Assembly: GCA_964568805.1 (NCBI GenBank)
Contig: CAZMRW010000024.1
Span: 1-49,838 of the forward strand
From: CAZMRW01 sp964568805
GTDB taxonomy: Bacteria; Pseudomonadota; Gammaproteobacteria; Methylococcales; Methylomonadaceae
Length of the DNA: 49,838 nucleotides
Reading direction: 5' to 3'
Shown: one piece after another, positions 1 to 8,598 of the stretch
How positions within the stretch are numbered: the first letter of the stretch is position 1
Layout: each line of letters begins with the position of its first letter
Position numbers and translations under genes: made by a program
The notes under the pieces: generated by a model
What the model was told of the DNA's origin: nothing
Database searches by the model: none
What the model saw: only the letters and a program-made list of their open reading frames with translations

Positions 1-355
1 TCTACCCAGGAACCGCGCGGGCCACGCGTCTGTTCCTCTATTTGATCTTGCTCCGAGTGGGGTTTACCGTGCCGCTTCTGTTACCAGTTGCGCGGTGCGC
101 TCTTACCGCACCTTTTCACCCTTACCCAGCACCTAAATTCTTTGCAAATTCATCTTCATATTATGAATAATAAATTATTTTTTATCTTGTAAGCCAAGAA
201 AAACAATGATTTAGATGCTGGGCGGTATATTTTCTGTGGCACTTTCCATAGGCTCGCGCCTCCCAGGCGTTACCTGGCACCCTGCCCAATGGAGCCCGGA
301 CTTTCCTCCATTTTATCATTACGATAAAACAGCGACTGCTCAGCCAACTCTTTCT
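1..355 (-). ncRNA. rnpB: RNase P RNA (3' end cut by window)
   Basis: Catalytic RNA of ribonuclease P, which removes 5' leaders from pre-tRNAs. Read on the minus strand, the segment carries the hallmark bacterial type-A blocks in order: GAGGAAAGTCCGGGCTCC, GGGCAGGGTGCCAGGTAACG, GGTAAGGGTGAAA-like, GGTAAGAGCGCACCGCGC, CACGGTAAACCCCACTCGGAG. The 5' end is placed near 355 by analogy with the E. coli P1 strand. The 3' part lies beyond base 1. The P12 helix is unusually long: bases 125-138 and 209-222 form a 14-bp stem with one G-U pair that encloses about 70 nt of AU-rich sequence, where E. coli has a short helix. The RNA identity is certain; the exact 5' end is an estimate. Confidence 0.95.
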
Positions 356-361
356 GGCGAT

Positions 362-367
362 AGTGTA
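362..367 (-). promoter_or_regulatory. Candidate -10 element of rnpB
   Basis: TACACT on the minus strand lies about 7 nt before the expected 5' end of the RNase P RNA. No good -35 hexamer is visible at 16-18 bp spacing, so this rests on position and -10 similarity alone. Confidence 0.3.
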
Positions 368-486
368 ACACAACTTGCCGGCTTACGCTGATGTGATGCA
401 CGCCAACCGACAAATAGGATGATTGCATTGGTAAAATGACCGGATTTGAGATCGCCTTCATCGGCATTGATTGGGTTCTTCTGAAA

Positions 487-526
487 CCGTTACGGTTATT
501 ACATTCAGAAAAAGCAACCGTAACGG
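487..526 (-). terminator. Hairpin after dsbA
   Basis: A perfect 11-bp inverted repeat (CCGTTACGGTT at 487-497, AACCGTAACGG at 516-526) with an 18-nt loop, 18 bp beyond the dsbA stop codon. It is followed on the minus strand only by a weak T-run (TTTCAG), so it could be a terminator or a transcript-stabilising hairpin that separates dsbA from rnpB. Confidence 0.5.
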
Positions 527-543
527 CTAAAAAACAGGGCAAA

Positions 544-1164
544 TTATTTACCGGAACTTTCCTGCTGGATGAGCCGGTTGATGACTTCAATCATCTTTTC
601 ATGGGAGCCGGCCAACGTACCGTTGGTTTTATATTTACCGTTGATGACTACCGCCGGTACGCCGGTTATGCCGTAGCGAGCGGGCATGGTGGCCGCCTGG
701 CGCATTTTGGCGTCGACCAGAAAGGAATTAAAGGCTTCATGAAAGTCGGCTTCCTTAACGCCATGCTCGACAAAAAACTGGGCTAACTGATCCTCAGTCT
801 CCAGGCTTTGTTTTTTATTTTGCAGCGCATCAAAAAAATCGGCATGAACTTTATCAACGACGCCGAGGGCTTCGGCGACAAAATAGGCTTTCGCATGTTT
901 ACCCCAAAGCTCGCTGAATATTGCAGGCTGACGGATAAATTCAACATTGTCCGGCAGTTTTTTTGCCCAGGCATTAATCACCGGCTCGAAGCTGTAACAA
1001 TGAGGGCATCCGTACCAAAAGAATTCCATCACTTCAATTTTATCAGGATTATGCGTAGGCTGAGCCGGCGTTATTGTTTCATACCCAAGACCACCCGCTC
1101 TGGCCTGCATGGCGCAGCAAAATAATACGATTAAAAATCCGGTTTGCGTTATTTTCTTTAACAT
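544..1164 (-). CDS. dsbA: Thiol:disulfide interchange protein DsbA
   Basis: Periplasmic oxidase that introduces disulfide bonds into exported proteins. The 206-residue product has a signal peptide (residues 1-23, ending ...MQARA), a thioredoxin-fold domain with the active site C53-P-H-C56, the usual DsbA dithiol, and the cis-proline loop GITGVPAVV near residue 160. Length is typical of the family. An in-frame start 14 codons upstream exists, but the MLKK start gives a clean signal peptide and is preceded by GGAG about 11 nt upstream. The gene sits 83 bp downstream of a cytochrome c4 gene on the same strand, a neighbourhood common in gammaproteobacteria. Disulfide formation would suit the Cys-rich secreted protein encoded at 24758-26488 (inference). 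Confidence 0.93.
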   Translation of the reverse strand: MLKKITQTGFLIVLFCCAMQARAGGLGYETITPAQPTHNPDKIEVMEFFWYGCPHCYSFEPVINAWAKKLPDNVEFIRQPAIFSELWGKHAKAYFVAEALGVVDKVHADFFDALQNKKQSLETEDQLAQFFVEHGVKEADFHEAFNSFLVDAKMRQAATMPARYGITGVPAVVINGKYKTNGTLAGSHEKMIEVINRLIQQESSGK

Positions 1165-1247
1165 AAATTCAATTACTCCATAAAGTTGAGCCTGCCTCAA
1201 AGTCACCGCAAGCCAATAAATACAGCTTGATAACCCAGAGTCTTAGA

Positions 1248-1919
1248 TTATTTCATCATGGATATATGATATGAAACCGCTCTAATTTCTTCATCCGTCA
1301 TTTTTTTTGCAATCATATGCATGATATTTTCCGGGTTATTGCTGCGAGCGCCGGATTTAAAATCGGTCAGCGATTTAATCAAATAATCGGCATGTTGAGA
1401 TTTTAACGCCGGAAATGCTGCCGGCTTATTTCCCTCGCCGAAAGGGCCATGGCATGCAATACAGGCCGAGACCTCTCTGGCAAGATCGCCGTTACGGTAT
1501 AGATCGCTGCCTTGCGCTATCAACTCCGGGACGGTAGCCTTCTTGCCGGAGTCCGCCGGCTGGTCCTCGCCATCGGCATCCGGCAACACGGGCAACTCGT
1601 TAAGCGAAATTTTTTGTGCCGCATAAAAAGCGCCGATATCGGCCATATCTTCCTCAGTCAAAGGTAATGCCATGGCTGACATCATCGGATCCTTTCGGCT
1701 CCCGTCTTTAAAAGACTTTAATTGTCTTACCAGATAGGAAGCATGTTGCTGGGCTAATTTGGGAAAGGTGGACACTGTACTGTTTCCGGTTTCTCCGTGA
1801 CAACCGGCGCAGGATGCGGACTTTTCTTTTCCTGCGTTAATTTTGCCTTCTGCATGTAAAATACTGCTCGTGCCGATAAACACCAGGCTAATTGCAAGTG
1901 CCAGGAAATTTTTTTTCAT
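1248..1919 (-). CDS. Dihaem cytochrome c4
   Basis: Periplasmic electron carrier with two c-type haem domains, which generally passes electrons to terminal oxidases. The 223-residue product has a signal peptide (residues 1-23, ...ILHA) and two covalent haem sites, C37AGCH41 and C153IACH157, each followed downstream by a Met-containing segment (MMSAMALP near 78-86, MIAKKM near the C-terminus) suited to axial ligation. The two halves are visibly homologous, the standard c4 layout. The MKKN start is chosen over an upstream in-frame ATG because it gives the signal peptide and is preceded by AAGGGGA 5 nt upstream. It is divergent from engB and lies upstream of dsbA on the same strand. Confidence 0.92.
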   Translation of the reverse strand: MKKNFLALAISLVFIGTSSILHAEGKINAGKEKSASCAGCHGETGNSTVSTFPKLAQQHASYLVRQLKSFKDGSRKDPMMSAMALPLTEEDMADIGAFYAAQKISLNELPVLPDADGEDQPADSGKKATVPELIAQGSDLYRNGDLAREVSACIACHGPFGEGNKPAAFPALKSQHADYLIKSLTDFKSGARSNNPENIMHMIAKKMTDEEIRAVSYHISMMK

Positions 1920-2021
1920 CAGGTTCCCCTTCGGAATAGTTTTATTTATGGTAGCCTTTAAACACAGACGATTAGTCATCACCAAATTCTACTCTAATTA
2001 CGAAAGCTATGCGAGACAACG

Positions 2022-2630
2022 ATGAACCCAGTTTATCATCAAGCAAAATTTATTAACAGCTCACCCCAGCTTAAAAATGCACCTCCAGACCTTGGACTGG
2101 AAGTTGCATTTGCAGGGCGATCGAATGCCGGCAAGTCTAGCGCCATTAATACGTTGACCAGGCAACAGGGGCTAGCGCGTACCAGTAAAACACCGGGTCG
2201 AACCCAGATGCTTAATTTCTTCGAAATTAATGAGCGGCAACGCTTTGTTGACTTGCCGGGTTACGGTTATGCCAAGGTGCCGGAAGCCGTGAAGAAAAAA
2301 TGGCATGAGCTGATGGAAAACTATTTGCACTCTCGCCAGTCCCTGTGCGCCATTATTCTGGTGATGGATATACGCCATACCTTGACCGAATTTGACTGGC
2401 AAATGATCGAATGGTGCGAACAGTCGGATTTGCCTCTTCATATCTTGTTGACCAAAGCCGACAAGCTGAATTATGGCGCAGCGAAAAACACCCTGTTGCA
2501 GGTGCAAAAAGAATTGGAGAAGATGAGTTCCCCGTTGTCCGTGCAACTGTTTTCTGCGCTGAAAAAAACCGGCATTGATGAAGTGCACGAGGCGCTCGAT
2601 CAATTGTTTAAACGTGCGGCACAGTCTTAA
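2022..2630 (+). CDS. engB: Ribosome-biogenesis GTPase EngB/YsxC (YihA)
   Basis: Essential TRAFAC-class GTPase needed for late assembly of the 50S ribosomal subunit. The 202-residue protein has the Walker A/G1 motif GRSNAGKSS (residues 32-40), a G2 threonine in TPGRTQ, G3 DLPGYGYA, and G4 TKAD, all canonical. Length matches the family. Its stop codon overlaps the stop of the converging hydrolase gene within a shared TTAA. Divergent transcription from the cytochrome c4 gene leaves about 100 bp for both promoters. Confidence 0.95.
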   Translation: MNPVYHQAKFINSSPQLKNAPPDLGLEVAFAGRSNAGKSSAINTLTRQQGLARTSKTPGRTQMLNFFEINERQRFVDLPGYGYAKVPEAVKKKWHELMENYLHSRQSLCAIILVMDIRHTLTEFDWQMIEWCEQSDLPLHILLTKADKLNYGAAKNTLLQVQKELEKMSSPLSVQLFSALKKTGIDEVHEALDQLFKRAAQS

Positions 2631-3508
2631 AGACACGTATAATCGCCTTCCTGAGCGAGAAATAACTGGCAATTGAGCGCCGGATATTTTTCCAACAAAT
2701 TTCGGAAAATTTCGTCAAGCTCTGCATCTGTACGGGTCGGTTCATGATGAGTAAGAAACACTTTTTTGGCGTTGGTAGCGAGGCCTAATTCGATTGCGGA
2801 ATCATAGGTACCATGTCCCCAGCCGTGTTTTGTGGCGTATTCTCGGCTGGTATAGGATGAATCGATTATCAGCGCGTCGACGTCTTTCATCGTCGATTTG
2901 ATTTCATTTTGCCGCTCGTCAAGGTAGCTTTGAAATTGCTCATAGTCTTCATCCTGGGGATTATAAATATTGAGCTGAATCTCGTAATCGCCGGTAAAAA
3001 AAAGCGACTGCCCGTCGCAATCGACTCGATAGCCGAAATTGAGAACAGGGTGATTGAGAATAATCGGGGTTATTTTCGCGTCGCCTACCGTAACCGGTAC
3101 GCCTGGACTGATAGTTAAATAGTCAATTTTAGCCTTTAACTGCGCTTCCTGTATCGGAAAATAACTGTACTGTAACTGGGCAGTCAGAGCCCTGTTAATC
3201 CCTTCATCGGTCACTGGATCGATACTGCCATAAATACTAATGCGATTATCGGGGATAAATATCGGTAAAAAAAAAGGCAAGCCTTGTATATGATCCCAAT
3301 GCGTATGCGTAATAAAGATATGCGCATTGACAGGCATTTGTTTGAGCAGGCTTTGCGCCAGGGAGTGTATGCCGGTGCCTGCATCAAGAATAATCAAATC
3401 ATTATTATCCGTTCTGATTTCAATGCAGGTGGTATTGCCTCCATATTTAACCGTATTTGGTCCTGGTGAGGGAATCGATCCTCGTACGCCCCAAAATTTA
3501 AATTTCAT
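2627..3508 (-). CDS. MBL-fold metal-dependent hydrolase
   Basis: The 293-residue cytoplasmic protein has a metallo-beta-lactamase fold. Visible motifs are the N-terminal WGVRGSIPSPGP strand typical of phosphodiesterase-like members, a LDAGTG turn (residues 41-46), the metal-binding HTHWDH (68-73), FTGDYE, and the distal LTHHEP. The closest characterised families act on cyclic or phosphodiester substrates (for example cyclic-nucleotide or phosphoribosyl cyclic phosphate phosphodiesterases), but the substrate cannot be read from sequence. It follows the HDOD gene by 11 bp on the same strand, so the two are probably cotranscribed. That pairing suggests a signalling role, which is inference only. 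Confidence 0.8.
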   Translation of the reverse strand: MKFKFWGVRGSIPSPGPNTVKYGGNTTCIEIRTDNNDLIILDAGTGIHSLAQSLLKQMPVNAHIFITHTHWDHIQGLPFFLPIFIPDNRISIYGSIDPVTDEGINRALTAQLQYSYFPIQEAQLKAKIDYLTISPGVPVTVGDAKITPIILNHPVLNFGYRVDCDGQSLFFTGDYEIQLNIYNPQDEDYEQFQSYLDERQNEIKSTMKDVDALIIDSSYTSREYATKHGWGHGTYDSAIELGLATNAKKVFLTHHEPTRTDAELDEIFRNLLEKYPALNCQLFLAQEGDYTCL

Positions 3509-3519
3509 CGCTCTCTCTG

Positions 3520-4362
3520 CTACGGGTTTATAAATGCTGTTGATTCGATTTTAATCAATTCCAAATCTCCCAAAGCCTCAATTAACGGGACCATTGGCAA
3601 ACCAAATCTGTTGATGATAGCCTCGGGAAACGGATCTATTTCCGGATTGCCGGCATTACCCAGCCGCAACTGTTTTGTGATTTGATTGGCGGCATAAACA
3701 CAATCAGCCAATACATTATCGGGGTAGTCATGATGGCGAGCAATGGCGCCGACCAACAATTCGGAAAAGCCCCATTTTATAGCCAGCAGTTCACCCACCT
3801 GGGCATGATTAAAGCCGATGAATTCCTGCTCGGCCCGATGCAGAGGAATGTTCAAATCATTGCTTTTTTGCAGGGCGATTTTGAAGGGTTCCGGCAAAAA
3901 TTCGGCGAATATCACCTTGCCAAAGTCGTGCAGCAACCCCGCTACGAAACAGTCGCCGCATTCCACCTGGGACAGGTTTAAACGATCGGCAAGCTTACGG
4001 CTTACCGCCGCCGTTGTCAAAGCATGCAAAAGAAAATCATTGATATCGAAACAGGCTTTGTTTAATGGTTTCAGCACACCCATCGCAGCTACGCTTAATA
4101 CCAGATTTTTGAGCGTGTTAAGACCGATATGGACTACTGCTCGCTGCACAGAGTTAATCTTTTCAGGTAAACCGTAAATTGCCGAATTGATGACCTTAAG
4201 AATTTTAACAGTCAAAACCGGATCACATTCAATAACATGAACGATTTCTTTGGTCGAAACATTGATGTTTGAAGTTAACTGTAAAACTTTTTGGACGCTT
4301 TTAGGAAATGCGGGCATGTTCCCGACCAAAGCAACAAGGTGGTCTTTATCAAAATTTTCCAT
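3520..4362 (-). CDS. HDOD domain signalling protein
   Basis: The 280-residue protein consists almost entirely of an HDOD domain, a non-enzymatic relative of HD phosphohydrolases used as a regulatory module. Supporting segments are MPAFPKSVQKVLQLT near the N-terminus, the VECDPVLTVKILKVINSAIYG helix region, the central AVVHIGLNTLKNLVLSV and CFVAGLLHDFGKV, and ARHHDYP further on. No second domain or signal peptide is present. It is the first gene of a likely two-gene unit with the MBL-fold hydrolase. The target is unknown. Confidence 0.82.
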   Translation of the reverse strand: MENFDKDHLVALVGNMPAFPKSVQKVLQLTSNINVSTKEIVHVIECDPVLTVKILKVINSAIYGLPEKINSVQRAVVHIGLNTLKNLVLSVAAMGVLKPLNKACFDINDFLLHALTTAAVSRKLADRLNLSQVECGDCFVAGLLHDFGKVIFAEFLPEPFKIALQKSNDLNIPLHRAEQEFIGFNHAQVGELLAIKWGFSELLVGAIARHHDYPDNVLADCVYAANQITKQLRLGNAGNPEIDPFPEAIINRFGLPMVPLIEALGDLELIKIESTAFINP

Positions 4363-4434
4363 TTCAATCAGAAAATATGCGGTGAGTCAATAAGAGCATA
4401 GCAGAGATTTCACTTTCTGGAAGAACCAAAAAGA

Positions 4435-4469
4435 AAGCCCCAATGCATCTAGCGAGTACATTGGGGCTT
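4435..4469 (-). terminator. Rho-independent terminator of the hoxX-sensor block
   Basis: A perfect 11-bp stem (AAGCCCCAATG at 4435-4445 with CATTGGGGCTT at 4459-4469) and a 13-nt loop, followed on the minus strand by TTTCTTTTTGG. The next gene upstream on that strand ends at 4716, so this is the natural end of the signalling operon. The remainder of 4363-4715 is AT-rich and I see no gene in it. Confidence 0.75.
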
Positions 4470-4715
4470 CGAGAAAAATCAGCCGAAAAGCAGGGGGAGA
4501 GCCTGGCTGATTCGACGCCGTATTTAAGACGTGCAAAAATAAGATTAAATAGAAAACGGAAAGTTCAATCAGAAAATTTTAATTTTCCCATTAATTAAGG
4601 ATTTGAACCAAAGGCCCGACACCGGACAACCAACTTTGACGGTACTGCCCGCTTATGTAATTTGGCAGGCAACAAGGACAATTCTGATTCTAGCGATAGA
4701 CGCAAGGCGTCGTCG

Positions 4716-6224
4716 TTACTCATTAAGATTCTTCGGAAATTGAATGGAAAAACAAGAACCGGAGCCTGGCACCGACGTTACTTCAATAATGCCATTTAAC
4801 GCCATGGTGACAATATTACTGACAATGGAAAGTCCCAATCCCGTTCCACCTTTTCCTCGCCCGGTCGTAAAAAACGGATCGAAAATTTTTTCGATATCTT
4901 CGTGTTTTATCCCCGCGCCAAAATCACGCACTATTAAAATAAACCTGTCGTCACCTTCATGACCAGTCAGGTCCTTAACTGCAATGGTCACTTTTCCGCC
5001 GTCACCCCCGGGATAAGCGTAGCGTTCGACATTTTGAAAAAAATTCATCAAAATTTGAATGAGATAACCCGGGTAGCCATACCAAATCTGGCTTTTTTGA
5101 ATTCCGGAAACATCGAGTTCAAAGCTCAGCTTTGCCTGTTTCGCACTCATTTTAAATAAGTCGATAGCATCTTTGAGAACGCTTGGCAGATTCACTGCTT
5201 CCTTTTGCTCTATCATTTGGTTAACCGAGATTTTTTTAAAGTTTTCGACTAATTGATGCGCCCTAATGACGTTTTTTTTGATTAACTCCGTGGAATCCAG
5301 AACATCCTGTAACAGGTCCCAACTTTCCTTGTCTCCCATGAATTGAGCCTGGGTTCTCGGCAACGAAAGCCGGTTTTCGATAATACTGATGCCAGTACAT
5401 GCGATTCCCAACGGCGTATTGATTTCGTGAGCGATACCCGCGACGGCCTGGGTGAGGATGCGGTGTCTCTCGAGTGCGGCTTCGGCACGCATAGCCTGTT
5501 CGATAAAATGTTGTTCCTGTTCTCTCAACCGTTTTTTTTCAATGGCAGCGCCTATTCTTGCTTTCAACAAGGTAGGATTAAATGGCTTCGATAAATAATC
5601 TTCCGCCCCGGTTTCAATACATTTAATGACGCTGTCCATATCGGTGTTGGCGGAAATGATAACAACGGGGATATGTCTCAGTTTTTGATCCGATTTTATT
5701 TGCTTAAGTACTTCATAACCATCCAGACCCGGCATCATGACATCGAGCAATACCAAGTCGAAAGGCGCCATCCGTAGTTTTTCGAGCGCACAGAATCCAT
5801 TCTCAGCCATAACAACGCAATGGCCCTGACGTTGAAGCCTGTGGGACAAGATTTCTCGATTAGCTTCGTTATCATCAACCACCAAAATATTACCGGACTT
5901 TGTACTGTCGGAATTCTCTTCCCGGCTTTTATGTAATAAAACCGCATGTAGCTCATAATTATTTCCCGGTACAGAGATAGATGCCGAGGAATTATCTTCG
6001 ACTGATGCGCCGGCAAAAAGGGTATTCAACTGGCCCGTCAATTGTCGCGCCGCCTGCTTTATTTTATTTAAATCGGATAATAAAAACTCCTGACCGCTGC
6101 ATTCAGCTTCCTCAGCGAGCAATTCGCTATAACCGATGATCTGATTAAGCTGCGTCAGCAGCTCGTGACGAGATGCGCATTCGATTTTAGAGGAAATCCC
6201 GATTAAAGCTTCGCTATTCATCAT
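4716..6224 (-). CDS. REC-histidine kinase hybrid with vestigial dimerisation segment
   Basis: 502 residues with no membrane segment. Order: residues 18-70 resemble a HisKA helix pair (RHELLTQLNQIIGYSELL) that keeps His20 but has lost the RTP signature; a receiver domain at 111-230 with acidic pair D117/D118, phospho-acceptor D161 (LLDVMMPG) and K213; a coiled linker; a true HisKA with H266 (GIAHEINTP); then an HATPase domain with NVERYAYP, DFGAGI and GKGGTGLGLSI. It is therefore a response-regulator-controlled kinase, likely fed by phosphotransfer from the MHYT kinase at 6614-8578. The N-terminal segment aligns with that kinase's own HisKA, including the following EEA-CS stretch, so one was probably copied from the other. 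It is the last gene of the block, 7 bp after the single-domain regulator. Confidence 0.85.
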   Translation of the reverse strand: MMNSEALIGISSKIECASRHELLTQLNQIIGYSELLAEEAECSGQEFLLSDLNKIKQAARQLTGQLNTLFAGASVEDNSSASISVPGNNYELHAVLLHKSREENSDSTKSGNILVVDDNEANREILSHRLQRQGHCVVMAENGFCALEKLRMAPFDLVLLDVMMPGLDGYEVLKQIKSDQKLRHIPVVIISANTDMDSVIKCIETGAEDYLSKPFNPTLLKARIGAAIEKKRLREQEQHFIEQAMRAEAALERHRILTQAVAGIAHEINTPLGIACTGISIIENRLSLPRTQAQFMGDKESWDLLQDVLDSTELIKKNVIRAHQLVENFKKISVNQMIEQKEAVNLPSVLKDAIDLFKMSAKQAKLSFELDVSGIQKSQIWYGYPGYLIQILMNFFQNVERYAYPGGDGGKVTIAVKDLTGHEGDDRFILIVRDFGAGIKHEDIEKIFDPFFTTGRGKGGTGLGLSIVSNIVTMALNGIIEVTSVPGSGSCFSIQFPKNLNE

Positions 6225-6231
6225 GACGTTA

Positions 6232-6594
6232 TTACACTAGAAACGATTGAATCTTGGTTAATAGACGTGATAAATCGATAGGTTTCGTATCGTATTCATC
6301 GCATCCTGCCGCCAGCGCTTTTTGCCGATCTGTTCCCATCGCGTGAGCCGTGAGCGCAATCACAGGAATTTTTTGCGTGACCGAATCTGCCTTTATCCTG
6401 AGCGTAGCTTCCCAGCCATCCATGACCGGCAGACTCATATCCATCAAAATCAAATCCGGCAACGCCTCCTTTGCTAATTGGACGCTCTCAACTCCGTCGA
6501 CAGCGATGAGGATCTCGAAGCCTTTTTTGATGAGACGGCGCGACAACATATCGCGATTCAATTCGTTGTCTTCAACCAGCAGGATTTTAGGCAT
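6232..6594 (-). CDS. Single-domain response regulator (CheY-like)
   Basis: The 120-residue protein is a bare receiver domain: MPKILLVEDNELN with the acidic pocket, phospho-acceptor Asp in LILMDMSLPVMDGWEA, the T of ALTAHA, and K in the terminal YDTKPI. It has no output domain, so it probably relays phosphate between the two kinases that flank it. A longer reading frame exists upstream, but the MPKI start gives an exact REC N-terminus and has AGGA 10 nt upstream. The start lies 19 bp after the MHYT kinase stop codon. Confidence 0.88.
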   Translation of the reverse strand: MPKILLVEDNELNRDMLSRRLIKKGFEILIAVDGVESVQLAKEALPDLILMDMSLPVMDGWEATLRIKADSVTQKIPVIALTAHAMGTDRQKALAAGCDEYDTKPIDLSRLLTKIQSFLV

Positions 6595-6613
6595 AGTGAA
6601 TAAATCCTTATTC

Positions 6614-8578
6614 TTACGGCATGATGCAGCGTTTTGCATCTCCGGCGATGGCCGGAAGCCTGACCGTAAATGTAGATCCAGCGCCTGGTTCACTCTGAAT
6701 ATCGATACTACCGCCCATCATTTCACAAAATTTCCTGCTAATCGTTAAGCCTAGACCGGTGCCACCATATTTACGGGTGGTCGAATTATCGGCTTGAGTG
6801 AATGCGTCGAATACTTTATCGACCTGATCTTTCGACATACCGATTCCAGTATCATGGACACGGAAAATGACCCAGTCGCTGTTTCCTTCGTGCTCAACGT
6901 CGACCTTAAAGTTAATCCGGCCTAGATGGGTAAATTTTCCGGCGTTACTCAGCAGGTTCGATAAAATTTGATATAATTTAATCGAATCGGTTTTCATCGG
7001 CGGCAGTATTTCGGCATAGTCCACCGATAGGATATTGGCATTTTTATCTGCTATCGGCTTAATGCTGTTAATGACGTCATTAATGACCGAAGGCAAGTGG
7101 ATTTCTTCCAGGCAGAGTTCCATTCTGCCGGCTTCGATCTTGGAAAGATCGAGTATTTCATTGATTAATGATAATAAATGTACGGCCGAAGAACGAATTT
7201 TGAGCAAATCCTTGACGTAAGCATTCTGCTCTGAGCATTGAGCCTCTTCCAGCAGCATTTCGCTGTAACCGATAATGGCATTCATCGGGGTGCGCAGCTC
7301 ATGGGACATATTGGCCAAAAACATGCTTTTCGCGTTGCTTGCTTCTTCTGCGACGGCCCTGGCCTTCTGTGCCTCCTCCATCGCTTTCGACAATTCGATC
7401 TCGGTTTGCTTCAACTCGGTGATATCCGTGCGTATCGCTACGGTGCCGGTGTTCCAGACCCGGCGCTCGCTTACCCGCATCCATCGATCATTTTTGAAAT
7501 GTTCGATGAAGCTTTCTCGCGGCGAGCGATGACGAGCCATACGATCAATGAGCCAGTCCTCACCGCGATCCTTGGCATCCAGTATCAAGCCTGAATGAGC
7601 AGCGCCTCGCATGATCGTCTCAAAGGTCATGCCCGGTACAATTGGCGTACCAAAATTCATTATTTCCCGATAACGCTGATTGCATTCCACCAGGCGATCA
7701 TCCATATCGTAGAGAGAAAAGCCATCCGGGATACTTTCGATCGCCTCTCGCATTCGATACCGGCTTAGCGCCTCTTCATGCGTGGCTTGCTGGATTCGGC
7801 TGTCTACGAAAGTGATAAAAATGGCCAGAGATGCAATCAACACGGAGGTAAAGGACACCCAGAAAATCAGGGACAACGGTTCCAGAGCGCTTTGGCTTAG
7901 GTTCGGGACTGATGCATCTCCTAGAAAAAAATAGGTGCCCGCCATCCCGGTATAATGCATTCCGGATACGGCAAAGCCCATGATCAACGCGGCGCCGACT
8001 TTTGACCAGGTCAAGTTTCTACTATGTTGACTTCGGCCGACCTGTAAATTGACGCTCAGAGCGACATTCGGAAGCACCAGTGCAACAATCAGAGACAAGG
8101 TCAACAATCGAGGTTCGTAAAGCATCACCAATTGCCGGGAAATGCCATGCATTGCAGCCATGCCGATATAATGCATTAAAGCGATGCCACCGCCCATCAG
8201 CGAACCGCTGAATAAAACAGTCAAGTTATGAATTTTTGGCCGGCTGATCGCATAAACCATGCTGGCACTGGCGAGGATCGCCGGCAAAATGGACACCGCA
8301 GTAACCAACACCTTATAACTGACTTCAATCGGCAATGTTAGCGCCAGCATGGCGATAAAGTGCATCGCCCAGACGCCGCCGCCCATCGTCAATGCACCAG
8401 CCAGCAGCCAAATCCGCCGCACAGTGACCGAGTCTGTGGCCTTTATCCGGCCGGCTACACTCAAGGCTGAATAAGAGCCTAATGCGGCAATCGCAATCGA
8501 AAGCAGTACTAAACCGGAATTATAACTGGTCTCTAATGCCAGATTCAGGTTTCTGCCGTCGTAAAAATAATGTTTCAT
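6614..8578 (-). CDS. MHYT-PAS sensor histidine kinase
   Basis: 654-residue membrane sensor. Residues 15-260 hold about seven hydrophobic segments with the three signature motifs M72HFIAM, M135HYIGM and M207HYTGM of the MHYT domain, which has been proposed to bind copper and sense O2, CO or NO. A PAS-like domain follows (about 272-390, YRMREAIESIPDGFSLYD), then a short coiled coil, HisKA with H426 in SHELRTPMNAIIGYSEML, and an HATPase ending in GGTGLGLTISRKFCEMMGG. There is no receiver of its own; two separate receivers are encoded next to it. It lies 20 bp downstream of the response regulator at 8599-9456, in the hoxX operon. Sensing of a diatomic gas is a family-level proposal, not shown here. 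Confidence 0.88.
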   Translation of the reverse strand: MKHYFYDGRNLNLALETSYNSGLVLLSIAIAALGSYSALSVAGRIKATDSVTVRRIWLLAGALTMGGGVWAMHFIAMLALTLPIEVSYKVLVTAVSILPAILASASMVYAISRPKIHNLTVLFSGSLMGGGIALMHYIGMAAMHGISRQLVMLYEPRLLTLSLIVALVLPNVALSVNLQVGRSQHSRNLTWSKVGAALIMGFAVSGMHYTGMAGTYFFLGDASVPNLSQSALEPLSLIFWVSFTSVLIASLAIFITFVDSRIQQATHEEALSRYRMREAIESIPDGFSLYDMDDRLVECNQRYREIMNFGTPIVPGMTFETIMRGAAHSGLILDAKDRGEDWLIDRMARHRSPRESFIEHFKNDRWMRVSERRVWNTGTVAIRTDITELKQTEIELSKAMEEAQKARAVAEEASNAKSMFLANMSHELRTPMNAIIGYSEMLLEEAQCSEQNAYVKDLLKIRSSAVHLLSLINEILDLSKIEAGRMELCLEEIHLPSVINDVINSIKPIADKNANILSVDYAEILPPMKTDSIKLYQILSNLLSNAGKFTHLGRINFKVDVEHEGNSDWVIFRVHDTGIGMSKDQVDKVFDAFTQADNSTTRKYGGTGLGLTISRKFCEMMGGSIDIQSEPGAGSTFTVRLPAIAGDAKRCIMP

Positions 8579-8598
8579 GGCGGTTAGTGAAAAGTACG

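Noticed and set aside
436..1125. Plus-strand open frames opposite dsbA
   Set aside because: They mirror the dsbA codons, lack ribosome binding sites and give no recognisable protein.
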